From RGIG1995 sp045645205 (GTDB lineage: Bacteria; Bacillota; Clostridia; Oscillospirales; CAG-272), in NCBI GenBank assembly GCA_045645205.1, contig JAZRIJ010000079.1, positions 1 through 23,555 on the forward strand: DNA of 23,555 bases, in the 5' to 3' direction. Shown in pieces: positions 1 to 6,965 of this stretch (positions are counted from its first letter, which is position 1; each line of letters begins with the position of its first letter). The notes under the pieces are model-generated. The model worked only from the letters and a program-made list of their open reading frames with translations. It did not search any database and was not told the origin of the DNA. The translations under genes were made by a program, and so were the position numbers.

Positions 1-2
1 AT

Positions 3-401
3 GATATTGTAAAATACGGACTCATCCCCGAGCTTGTGGGACGTCTTCCGGTTATCGTCGGACTTGAAGAGCTTGACAGCGAGGCATTGATCAGAATACT
101 GAAAGAACCCAAAAACTCACTGATCAAGCAGTATGAGAAGCTTTTTGAAATGGATAAGGTACAGCTTAAATTCAACAAAGCTGCCCTTGAAGAAATAGCA
201 AAATTAGCTATTGAAAGAAACATCGGGGCAAGAGGCCTTCGATCCATTATTGAAAGCTTTATGACCGATATTATGTTTGAAGTTCCTTCAAGAAAAGATA
301 TTGAGTGTGTTACAATAACCAAAAAAGCAGTTCAAAAGCTTGACAGCCCAGAATACACGTTTAAACAAAAAGAGGGCAAACAGCTTAAGCTTGTAGAATA
401 A
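3..401 (+). CDS. clpX: ATP-dependent Clp protease ATP-binding subunit ClpX (3' end only)
   Basis: ClpX is the AAA+ unfoldase that feeds substrates to the ClpP protease in the cytoplasm. Only the last 132 codons are present; the reading frame is open from base 3 and the gene starts outside the window. The visible part begins in the AAA+ core (GLIPELVGRLPVI, the stretch where ClpX has its conserved GRLP sequence) and runs through the small C-terminal domain. That domain includes KEPKNSLIKQYEKLFEMD and the sensor-2 motif NIGARGLRSIIE with its conserved arginine. These match ClpX closely and leave little doubt. The gene ends with TAA and is followed 19 bases later by a strong terminator hairpin. 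In many Firmicutes lon follows clpX; here a lipid kinase gene follows instead. Confidence 0.96.
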   Translation, partial: DIVKYGLIPELVGRLPVIVGLEELDSEALIRILKEPKNSLIKQYEKLFEMDKVQLKFNKAALEEIAKLAIERNIGARGLRSIIESFMTDIMFEVPSRKDIECVTITKKAVQKLDSPEYTFKQKEGKQLKLVE

Positions 402-412
402 TCTTTAGTTTA

Positions 413-446
413 AAAAACTCCCCGCTTCTTCGCGGGGCTGTTTTTT
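413..446 (+). terminator. Rho-independent terminator of clpX
   Basis: A GC-rich hairpin has a 6-bp stem, CCCCGC (420-425) pairing with GCGGGG (432-437), around a TTCTTC loop. It is followed by a run of six T (441-446). The A run at 413-418 means it could also stop transcription on the minus strand. Confidence 0.9.
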
Positions 447-482
447 AAAAAAATTGTTTGTATTTATTAAAGGGTAATTATT

Positions 483-1406
483 ATGAATACACCGGACAGA
501 GAAAAAGTATTATTTATAGTTAATCCCACATCGGGAAAAATGACAATAAAAAATAAGCTTTTTGAGGTTATAAAGCTATTTTCCGACTCGGGCTTTGAGC
601 CTACCGTATTAATGACAACAAAATCGGGAGATGCAACTTTCTATGCAAAAAATTACGGACCAAGCTTTGACCGCATAATTTCCTGCGGCGGAGACGGAAC
701 ACTTAACGAAATCGTTACGGGGATCATGGATATTCCCGAAGATGTCCGCCCCCCCTTAGGCTTTATTCCGGCAGGAACAACAAACGACCTTGCCGAAACA
801 TTAAAAATCCCCAAAACTCCCTTGGCTGCAGCCAAAGCTATTATTGAGCATGAAGCCTCGCCTAACGATGTAGGTTGGTTTAACAACAGCAGATATTTTA
901 ACTACGTTGCATCGTGCGGAGCATTTACAAGTACATCATATTCTACCCCTCAAAATTTAAAAAATTCATTGGGACATATGGCTTATGTTCTTGAAGGTAT
1001 TAAAACCATTAACGAAATAAAGCCTATATATATGAAAATTGAAAGCGAAGAGGTAACCACAGACGGTGATTTCTTGTTTACTGCAGTTACAAACTCACTT
1101 TCAGTCGGAGGCATATATAAATTTGATCCCAAGCATGTAAACCTCAATGACGGAACATTTGAAGTTATGCTTATTCGTATGCCAAAAAACCCGACTGATA
1201 TTGTTGATATTTTTTACCGTCTTGCAAAACTTGACTATGACGAAAAACAGCTTGTATTTTTTCATACATCCAATGTTATTATTACAACAGAAGAACCTAT
1301 AAAATGGACTGTCGACGGCGAATATGGCGGTAAACTCGAAAAAGTTACAATTAAAAATTTGCCCGGAGCTATAAAAATATTTAAACCAAATTTAAATATT
1401 CAATAA
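483..1406 (+). CDS. Diacylglycerol kinase catalytic-domain protein (YegS/DagK-type lipid kinase)
   Basis: This 307-residue cytoplasmic protein belongs to the soluble bacterial lipid kinases (DagK/YegS/BmrU), which phosphorylate diacylglycerol or related lipids with ATP. Visible motifs are VNPTSGK at residues 13-19, the nucleotide-binding signature CGGDGTLNE at 68-76, and GFIPAGTTNDLA at 93-104. The second half is the all-beta domain typical of the family, ending with the VDGEYGG segment. Length is normal. The ATG at 483 has an AAAGGG ribosome binding site 8 bases upstream. It stands alone between two terminators, so it is probably monocistronic. No clear promoter is visible in the short gap after the clpX terminator. 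The family call is firm; the exact lipid substrate cannot be read from the sequence. Confidence 0.88.
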   Translation: MNTPDREKVLFIVNPTSGKMTIKNKLFEVIKLFSDSGFEPTVLMTTKSGDATFYAKNYGPSFDRIISCGGDGTLNEIVTGIMDIPEDVRPPLGFIPAGTTNDLAETLKIPKTPLAAAKAIIEHEASPNDVGWFNNSRYFNYVASCGAFTSTSYSTPQNLKNSLGHMAYVLEGIKTINEIKPIYMKIESEEVTTDGDFLFTAVTNSLSVGGIYKFDPKHVNLNDGTFEVMLIRMPKNPTDIVDIFYRLAKLDYDEKQLVFFHTSNVIITTEEPIKWTVDGEYGGKLEKVTIKNLPGAIKIFKPNLNIQ

Positions 1407-1496
1407 AACCATATCTGATATATTGAATTTATTTTTTAAAAAACCTTACGTTTTTTTAAACAATAACAACAATGCATTAAAGTAATATTTGTACAA

Positions 1497-1546
1497 AAAA
1501 CTCACATCATCCGCAAAAATATAAGTACGCAGATAATGTGAGTTTT
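1497..1546. terminator. Bidirectional terminator between convergent genes
   Basis: An 11-bp perfect stem is formed by AAAACTCACAT (1497-1507) and ATGTGAGTTTT (1536-1546), with a 28-base loop. A and T runs on the outer sides allow it to serve both the lipid kinase gene (plus) and the SGNH gene (minus), which converge here. The long loop makes it weaker than the clpX terminator. Confidence 0.65.
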
Positions 1547-1592
1547 GTTTTACATAAACTTTTAATAAATATAATGTGCAAAACGCGCGTTT

Positions 1593-2687
1593 TCATTTCG
1601 TATGAGTTCTCAGGTATTCTGTAAGCTTTAACACGCCGTTTGGATTTAGGTGTATTCCATCGTCTGATTCACTGTAATCAAGATATCTTCTCCCATCGCA
1701 TTTGGTAAACGGTTCAGCAGCATCAATATAATATATTCCTCTTGATATTGCTATTTCTTTGCCAATTTGATTAAACCTGTCCATTTTATCGTTATTTAAG
1801 CCACTTCCGCTGTTAGCCAAACCGTCAAACAGAGGGGTTATTGCATATATGTATACTGCCGCACTGGAGTTTGCCGCCATTATGCCATCGATGAGAACCT
1901 CATAATTTGCTCTGTACGTTCCTTCTGCCATCCAGTATTCGTTTACACCAAGGCAGATATATATTTTCTTAAGTTCTTTGTGTCTGCCTATTGCTTGTAT
2001 TATGGTCAAATATTCTCCGTTATCGTATATAAAGTTGTTGTTCTGTGCCGTAATAACGTTCAAACCCTAATATGCGTAATATGTTGCATTTTTTATATCA
2101 CCGTAAAGCTGTAACCCCTGAGTCCTTGAGTCGCCTACAAACACAGCATCAGCAAAAAAAGAATTATCTACCCTTGCCGAGCTTACGACGGGATAGTTCG
2201 TTCCTGTAGGTCTTTCGACAGGAAGCGGTATAATAGGAGTATTCTCATTATCTGTTTCAGACAGAACGATCGTCTCGTACGGTTGCTCTGCGTTTGTATC
2301 TAACGGCACATCTGTAATGTCGGGTGTAACTGCCGTTGTCTCAGAAACAGGCAGCGCCGCAGTTTCTTCACGCCTTGTTGTAACATCGGAATTCTTTTCC
2401 GTAACAATAGAATCATGAATGGTTTCGGAGCCTCTTGTTTTGGAATCTGCGGTCTCAGTAACTGTATTTGCCTCGGGGTGTCCTGTTGTCTCTTTAAATC
2501 CTGTAATTTCCAAACAACTTCTCGTATCAACTGATGTAACAGGCGCTGTAATTTTTGATTTAGCTACAGATGATTTATTTGCTTCTTTGCTGTTTACAAA
2601 TATTATCAAATGGCATATAACTACTATCGCACCGACTATAACTGAGCTGACAACCAACAATTTTCTCCTAAAAAATTTCCCCTTCAT
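1593..2687 (-). pseudogene. Membrane-anchored SGNH/GDSL hydrolase gene interrupted by an in-frame amber codon
   Basis: Two same-frame open stretches, 2067-2687 and 1593-2066, together encode one SGNH-fold esterase/acyl-hydrolase split by a single TAG at 2069-2067. The first part has a basic start, one membrane segment (about residues 9-31), a long Ser/Thr/Glu-rich linker, then block I with the catalytic serine (VFVGDSRTQG, Ser187). The part after the stop has LGVNEYW (block III asparagine) and DDGIHLNPNG (block V Asp and His), so every catalytic block survives. The sequence around the stop reads YYAY-stop-GLNV, in a region where the family usually continues without a break. Two ATGs lie near the start; the second (2687) is chosen because AAAGAGG lies 7 bases from it but only 1 base from the ATG at 2693. 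The second half alone could start only at a poor TTG (2063). It could be a recent pseudogene, a strain variant, an assembly error or a read-through gene. The predicted enzyme would be anchored outside the cell. Confidence 0.75.
2067..2069 (-). other. In-frame TAG (amber) codon inside the SGNH hydrolase gene
   Basis: On the minus strand the codons read GCA TAT TAG GGT TTG AAC. The frame before and after is the same, and it is the only stop in 365 codons before the final TGA. One base change from CAG, AAG or TAT/TAC would explain it. Confidence 0.9.
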
Positions 2688-2772
2688 GCTCATGCCTCTT
2701 TCTTTGCCTGTAAAAGCATCTCCGTTTCAAACTCAAGAAAGTAAAATATATTATATTTTCTTGGATACTATA

Positions 2773-2802
2773 ATTATATCACACACAAAAACACAAATTC
2801 AA
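2773..2802 (-). promoter_or_regulatory. Probable promoter of the SGNH hydrolase gene
   Basis: On the minus strand, TTGAAT (2802-2797) is followed after 18 bases by a perfect TATAAT (2778-2773). This lies about 80 bases upstream of the start codon and downstream of the AraC-gene terminator. The surroundings are very AT-rich, so a chance match is possible. Confidence 0.45.
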
Positions 2803-2879
2803 TATATTTTTTTGTCTTTTTCGACATTTTTTATTTTTCGTAAACTTATACAAAAAAATAAATTTCCTTTGTTTTCCAT

Positions 2880-2905
2880 AAAACAAAAAACAGCACCGGC
2901 TGCTG
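2880..2905 (-). terminator. Probable terminator of the AraC-family gene
   Basis: On the minus strand a short hairpin (CAGCA at 2905-2901, loop GCCGG, TGCTG at 2895-2891) is followed by TTTTTTGTTT. The stem is only 5 bp, so this is a moderate call. The 279-base gap between the SGNH and AraC genes holds this hairpin and the promoter at 2773-2802; I see nothing else in it. Confidence 0.5.
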
Positions 2906-2980
2906 ATTATCTAACCCCAACAGACAGTGCACTTTTTTAGGTTACTAGTTATAATGAACAAAACATTATCTAATTTGTCA

Positions 2981-3808
2981 TCATCTACGGCAATTATACT
3001 TAGACGGCGGTATTCCGTATTTCTTTTTAAATATTTTCGAAAAAGCAAATATATCATCATATCCCACGCTGGAAGCAACCTCAGATATAGAATATTCACC
3101 TGAAGTCAAAAGATACCTTGCCTTTTCCAGCCTATAATCAACAAGATATTTTTGTGGACTGACACCAATAAATTTGGTAAATATACGTGAAAAGTACCTG
3201 CGGTCTATTCCTAAGTTCTTGGCTATACCGTCAATAGTTATATGGGTCTGATAGTTAGCCTGTATATAATCAACAGCTTTAATACAATACTGTGATACAG
3301 AATTCTCATAGCTCTGGGTATGATTCAGCATAAGCAATCTTTCAAGCACAGAATAAAGCTTTGCATTAAGTGATACAGCAGAAACCTCCTTGCCCGCGGG
3401 TATATGCCTGAATTCATCAAATAATCCGTATAAATCGGGACAGTACATTGTAAATACACCGTCATTAAAACCGCACTGCGCAAACAACTCCTCCGCAGCA
3501 CTCCCCTCAAACGCTATCCATGAATAAAGCCAAGGCTCTTTAGTGTCCGCCTGCTGCTTTATAATCATATCGGGTTTTATAAGGAACAAATGGTTTTTTT
3601 CTAATTTGTATGTCTTTCCCTTTACAGTATACTCTCCCTTTCCTGAAAGGACAAAATGAAGATTGTAACAACTATGAACCGACGGGCCCCAAAATCCCCC
3701 CGGTTTTCGCTGATGCCAACCGCACTTTATGGGATTAAGGTCATTAAAATGCATATTCTTAACCAAAAAAGAACACATATTTTGAATATCATTTGAACAT
3801 ACTGCCAT
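2981..3808 (-). CDS. AraC-family transcriptional regulator
   Basis: This 275-residue protein has an N-terminal cupin-like sugar-sensing domain (about residues 20-150, with NLHFVLSGKGEYTVKGKTY). It is followed by a C-terminal pair of helix-turn-helix motifs (about 172-270). The AraC signature is clear: IDGIAKNLGIDRRYFSRIF, then GVSPQKYLVDYRLEKARYLL and EVASSVGYDDIFAFSKIFKKKYG. Such proteins usually activate carbohydrate-use genes when a sugar binds. The ATG at 3808 has AAGGGGG 8 bases upstream. It is divergent from the NahK-like operon, with 228 bases between the two start codons, so that operon is its most likely target (inference). The effector is unknown; an N-acetylhexosamine or a glycan fragment would fit. 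The protein is complete and ends with TGA. Confidence 0.93.
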   Translation of the reverse strand: MAVCSNDIQNMCSFLVKNMHFNDLNPIKCGWHQRKPGGFWGPSVHSCYNLHFVLSGKGEYTVKGKTYKLEKNHLFLIKPDMIIKQQADTKEPWLYSWIAFEGSAAEELFAQCGFNDGVFTMYCPDLYGLFDEFRHIPAGKEVSAVSLNAKLYSVLERLLMLNHTQSYENSVSQYCIKAVDYIQANYQTHITIDGIAKNLGIDRRYFSRIFTKFIGVSPQKYLVDYRLEKARYLLTSGEYSISEVASSVGYDDIFAFSKIFKKKYGIPPSKYNCRR

Positions 3809-3831
3809 GTCGCCATCCCCCTTTTAGCGAC

Positions 3832-3861
3832 ATTATAACATAAACAAACCTTCAAAGTCAA
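3832..3861 (-). promoter_or_regulatory. Promoter of the AraC-family gene
   Basis: On the minus strand, TTGACT (3861-3856) and TATAAT (3837-3832) are separated by 18 bases. Transcription would begin near 3825, just upstream of the ribosome binding site. Confidence 0.7.
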
Positions 3862-3906
3862 TGTTTTCTCTTTAAAAAAGCGATATAATCACAACATTAA
3901 ATTATT

Positions 3907-3928
3907 AGTATCCGCTATAGCGGATACT
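3907..3928. promoter_or_regulatory. Perfect 22-bp palindrome, probable operator
   Basis: The half site AGTATCCGCTA is followed directly by its exact reverse complement TAGCGGATACT. It ends 12 bases before the -35 box of the nahK promoter and is centred near -58 from the expected start of transcription. No T tract follows, so it is not a terminator. It looks like the binding site of a symmetric dimeric regulator. AraC proteins more often bind direct repeats, so the partner may be another protein. Confidence 0.7.
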
Positions 3929-3940
3929 CGAACGTTTCGG

Positions 3941-3969
3941 TTGACAAATCAAGATTTGTCTTATATAAT
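3941..3969 (+). promoter_or_regulatory. Consensus sigma-A promoter of the nahK operon with an internal inverted repeat
   Basis: TTGACA (3941-3946) and TATAAT (3964-3969) are both perfect and 17 bases apart. An 8-bp inverted repeat, GACAAATC (3943-3950) and GATTTGTC (3953-3960), overlaps the -35 box and spacer. A repressor bound there would block RNA polymerase. Transcription would begin near 3976, giving a 5' leader of about 60 bases before the ATG at 4037. Confidence 0.85.
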
Positions 3970-4036
3970 AAAATTTAGGAATAAGTACAGTCATAATATG
4001 TCATGTATGAATTATCAAGAAAGAGAGAAAAGTATT

Positions 4037-5122
4037 ATGCAACACAAACTCGAAATTCTAAGCAATTTTGATTTAGACGGTACTCCTGTTTCCTTGAAGC
4101 CTCTTAACCACGGTCATATTAATTCAACCTTTCTTGTAAAATGCGATAACGGAAACAAGTACAATTTTCAAAAAATTAATAACAACGTTTTTAAAGATGT
4201 TGACGGCTTAATGAATAACATTGATTCTGTTACAGCATTTCTCAAAGAAAAAGTTAAAGCAAACGGCGGAGACCCTCTCCGAGAAACGCTTACCGTAGTT
4301 AAAACTAAAGACGGTAAAAATTATTACAAAGAAAATAATGATTCATACTGGAGAGTATATCTATTTATTGACGATGTAATAACACTTCAGGCTATTGAAA
4401 ACCCTGAACATTTTTATTATACAGGTAAAGCATTCGGAAATTTTCAAAAGCTTCTTGCCGACTTCCCTGCAGATACGCTTACTGATACTATCCCCAATTT
4501 TCACAACACAGTTTCACGTTATGTGGATTTTGAGTCTCAAATAATTGCAAACAGGAGCGGAAGAGCAAACCAAGCTATAGAAGAAATCGCTTTTGCAAGA
4601 AAATATAAATGGCTATCCGAACAGCTCTACCCTCTCATAGCCAAGGGGGAATTACCCTTGCGAGTTACTCACAACGATACTAAACTGAATAATGTTTTGT
4701 TGGATAAAAAAACCGGAAAACCGGTATGTGTCATTGACCTTGATACAGTTATGCCGGGACTATCTCTGTACGACTACGGTGACAGCATGAGATTTGGAAC
4801 AAACCCTGCGGCAGAAGATGAAAAAGATCTGTCAAAGGTTTACAGTGATATGCTCCTTTTTGAGAAATACACACAAGGGTTCCTTGAAGAGTGCGGTAAT
4901 CTTTTAACCCCAAAAGAAATTGAGCTTTTACCTATATCAGCCCTTGTTATAACGTATGAGTGCGGTATACGATTTCTTGCAGACTTTGTTGACGGCGACC
5001 GTTATTTCCACATTTCACGTCCTGAGCACAACCTCGACCGTGCGCGCACACAGTTTAAGCTTGTTGCTGATATGGAAGCAAAACTGCCCGAAATGAAGTC
5101 TATTGTAGCAAAATATATTTGA
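4037..5122 (+). CDS. nahK: N-acetylhexosamine 1-kinase (NahK-like, APH-fold kinase)
   Basis: NahK phosphorylates GlcNAc or GalNAc at C1 with ATP, as in the bifidobacterial lacto-N-biose/galacto-N-biose pathway. The protein follows that family along its whole length: HGHINSTF near the start, YNFQKINNNVFKDVDGLM, the catalytic loop RVTHNDTKLNNVLLD (residues 209-223, Asp214), and the metal-binding DLDTVMPG (from Asp234). YDYGDSMRFG, EDEKDLSKV and ECGIRFLADF follow. The ATG at 4037 gives 361 residues, close to the roughly 360 of bifidobacterial NahK. The frame stays open back to 3941, but that ATG lies in the -35 box and cannot be used. The ribosome binding site is weak (AAGAGAG). It is first in an operon with a sugar-phosphate nucleotidyltransferase and a HAD phosphatase. 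A related hexose 1-kinase substrate cannot be excluded. Confidence 0.87.
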   Translation: MQHKLEILSNFDLDGTPVSLKPLNHGHINSTFLVKCDNGNKYNFQKINNNVFKDVDGLMNNIDSVTAFLKEKVKANGGDPLRETLTVVKTKDGKNYYKENNDSYWRVYLFIDDVITLQAIENPEHFYYTGKAFGNFQKLLADFPADTLTDTIPNFHNTVSRYVDFESQIIANRSGRANQAIEEIAFARKYKWLSEQLYPLIAKGELPLRVTHNDTKLNNVLLDKKTGKPVCVIDLDTVMPGLSLYDYGDSMRFGTNPAAEDEKDLSKVYSDMLLFEKYTQGFLEECGNLLTPKEIELLPISALVITYECGIRFLADFVDGDRYFHISRPEHNLDRARTQFKLVADMEAKLPEMKSIVAKYI

Positions 5123-5158
5123 CCTAAAATACACTTTACATAAAGAAAGGTAAAATTT

Positions 5159-6091
5159 ATGAAAAACTATTACACAAAACCCGCCCTTATTATTATGGCG
5201 GCAGGTATGGGCAGCCGTTTCGGTGGTTTGAAACAGGTTACACCATTAGGCCCGTCCGGTGAGCTTATAATTGACTACTCCATCCATGATGCTATGGAAG
5301 CCGGATTTGAGAGAGTTGTGTTTGTAATCAAGCATGAAATTGAGGATGTTTTTAAAGAGCTTATTGGCAACAGAATAGAAAAAATTATTCAAACCGACTA
5401 TGTTTATCAAGAACTTAATATGCTTCCCGAGGGTTATTCTATTCCCGAAGGTAGAGTAAAACCTTACGGTACAGCCCACGCTGTCTGGTGCTGCCGTGAC
5501 GTTGTAAAAGGACCTTTTATGGTTATCAACTCAGATGACTACTACGGCAAGGATTGCTTTAAGCTTATCTACGATTTTATTACAAAGCCTATAAATGACG
5601 GAATTAAGCATCTTGCTATGGCAGGTTACATTCTGGAAAATACACTTACTGAAAACGGCTCAGTTTCCAGAGGTGTGTGCGAGATTGATGAAAACTATAA
5701 AATAATCAGTATTTTTGAACGCACCAAGATAGCTATAAGAGATGGTAAGCCTATGTTTACCGAAGACGATGGTAAAACCTGGACAGAGCTTGACAGAAAA
5801 TCCTATGTATCAATGAACTGCTGGGGATATCCCGAAGGCATGTTTGATATATTTGACAAGGAGCTTCGTATCTTCCTTGACAATATCAGCTCAAATCCTT
5901 TAAAAGGTGAGTTCTATCTTCCCATTATGGCTGATAAAATGACTAAAGAAGGCGTTGCAGATATTACGGTACTGCCCGTTTCTGACAGATGGTTCGGTGT
6001 AACCTATGCAGAAGACAAGCCCATGGTTATGGCAGCTCTCAAAAACCTTTCAGATAAAGGCGTTTACGCGCAAAGACTCTGGGATAAATAA
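5159..6091 (+). CDS. Sugar-1-phosphate nucleotidyltransferase (NTP_transferase family)
   Basis: This 310-residue enzyme has the GT-A-like fold of nucleotidyltransferases that join a sugar 1-phosphate to an NTP, releasing pyrophosphate. The signature AAGMGSRFGGLK spans residues 14-25 (nucleotide-binding loop and lysine). MVINSDDYYG at 121-130 carries the metal-binding aspartate, and DRWFGVTYAEDKP is near the end. The ATG at 5159 has AGAAAGG upstream. It begins 36 bases after the NahK-like gene, so both are probably on one transcript. The pairing suggests it converts GlcNAc/GalNAc-1-phosphate to a UDP-sugar (inference). Which NTP and sugar it prefers cannot be told from sequence. It is not the bifidobacterial GalT-type uridylyltransferase used beside NahK there, so the route would be a variant. 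Confidence 0.85.
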   Translation: MKNYYTKPALIIMAAGMGSRFGGLKQVTPLGPSGELIIDYSIHDAMEAGFERVVFVIKHEIEDVFKELIGNRIEKIIQTDYVYQELNMLPEGYSIPEGRVKPYGTAHAVWCCRDVVKGPFMVINSDDYYGKDCFKLIYDFITKPINDGIKHLAMAGYILENTLTENGSVSRGVCEIDENYKIISIFERTKIAIRDGKPMFTEDDGKTWTELDRKSYVSMNCWGYPEGMFDIFDKELRIFLDNISSNPLKGEFYLPIMADKMTKEGVADITVLPVSDRWFGVTYAEDKPMVMAALKNLSDKGVYAQRLWDK

Positions 6092-6132
6092 TAATTATCT
6101 ATACCTCTTGTAATAAGATTTATTTTAGAAAA

Positions 6133-6783
6133 ATGAAATACAATTTAGTTATATTTGATCTTGACGGAACCATTCTATCAACCCTTGATGACCTTGCCGA
6201 TAGTATAAATTACGCATTAAAAGCAAACCGTCTCCCCGCAAGAACTATAAACGAGGTCAGGTGTTTTGTTGGTAACGGAATGAGAAAACTTATTGAAAAA
6301 GCCGTTCCAGACGGCTCTGATGCTGAAACAGTCGATCAAGTGCAAAAAGAATTTACAAAGCACTACAAAATACACAGTGCAGACAAAACCAAGCCATATG
6401 ACGGTATTCTTGGAATGATGGAAAACCTTAAATCTAACGGGATTAAGCTTGCTGTGCTGTCAAACAAACCTGACTTTGCAGTTCAGGACCTGTGTGAAAA
6501 GTATTTTTCGGGACTGATAAACATAGCAGCCGGCGAAACAACAGAGATTCCACGAAAACCCGCTCCCGACGGTGTCTATGCCATTCTTGAAAAAATCGGA
6601 GTCCAAAACACAAAATGTGTCTATGTAGGCGATTCTGAAGTTGATGTAGAAACGGCAACTAATTCGGGAATGGACTGTATTTCTGTTGATTGGGGCTTTC
6701 GAGACAGAAGCATCCTTGAAAGCGCAGGAGCAAAAGTTATTGTTTCAACCCCCGATGAGCTCTTTAACGCTATCTGTAAATAA
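6133..6783 (+). CDS. HAD-superfamily hydrolase (phosphoglycolate-phosphatase-like)
   Basis: This 216-residue cytoplasmic phosphatase has all four HAD motifs: FDLDGT at residues 8-13 (nucleophile Asp9, acid Asp11), the motif II serine in AVLSNKP, the motif III lysine in PRKPAP, and GDSEVDVETA for metal binding. The helical cap after motif I places it in the Gph/PGMB-like subfamily. The substrate may be a sugar phosphate or 2-phosphoglycolate. It starts 41 bases after the nucleotidyltransferase gene and is closed by a terminator, so it is the last gene of the NahK operon. The ribosome binding site is poor (TTAGAAAA before ATG). Its place suggests a role in sugar-phosphate balance, but the specificity of such phosphatases cannot be predicted reliably. 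Confidence 0.85.
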   Translation: MKYNLVIFDLDGTILSTLDDLADSINYALKANRLPARTINEVRCFVGNGMRKLIEKAVPDGSDAETVDQVQKEFTKHYKIHSADKTKPYDGILGMMENLKSNGIKLAVLSNKPDFAVQDLCEKYFSGLINIAAGETTEIPRKPAPDGVYAILEKIGVQNTKCVYVGDSEVDVETATNSGMDCISVDWGFRDRSILESAGAKVIVSTPDELFNAICK

Positions 6784-6793
6784 CAAAATTTTT

Positions 6794-6824
6794 ACGGCGG
6801 AATTATATCCGCCGTTGCTTTTTT
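6794..6824 (+). terminator. Terminator of the nahK operon
   Basis: An 8-bp stem, ACGGCGGA (6794-6801) and TCCGCCGT (6808-6815), with a 6-base loop is followed by TGC and TTTTTT (6819-6824). Confidence 0.9.
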
Positions 6825-6862
6825 ATAATTTATATATTATTAATAAAATTAATAAAATAATG

Positions 6863-6891
6863 TTTACAAAACTGTAAAAAAGTGGTATAAT
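6863..6891 (+). promoter_or_regulatory. Promoter of the gdpP-rplI-dnaB group
   Basis: TTTACA (6863-6868) and a perfect TATAAT (6886-6891) are 17 bases apart. The start of transcription near 6898 leaves a leader of about 68 bases before gdpP. I see no recognisable riboswitch in the leader. Confidence 0.75.
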
Positions 6892-6965
6892 AATCATAAT
6901 TATAGATTAATATTGGTTTGTTCACCCTTAAAGTACGTAAATAACATACAAAGGAGAGGCCTTTT

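Noticed and set aside
2419..2940. Plus-strand open frame of 173 codons opposite the SGNH gene and its upstream gap
   Set aside because: It is antisense to a recognisable coding region, has no ribosome binding site and shows no domain.
3941..4036. Longer start for the NahK-like protein at ATG 3941-region
   Set aside because: That codon lies within the -35 box of a perfect promoter and would not be transcribed; the ATG at 4037 gives the family length.
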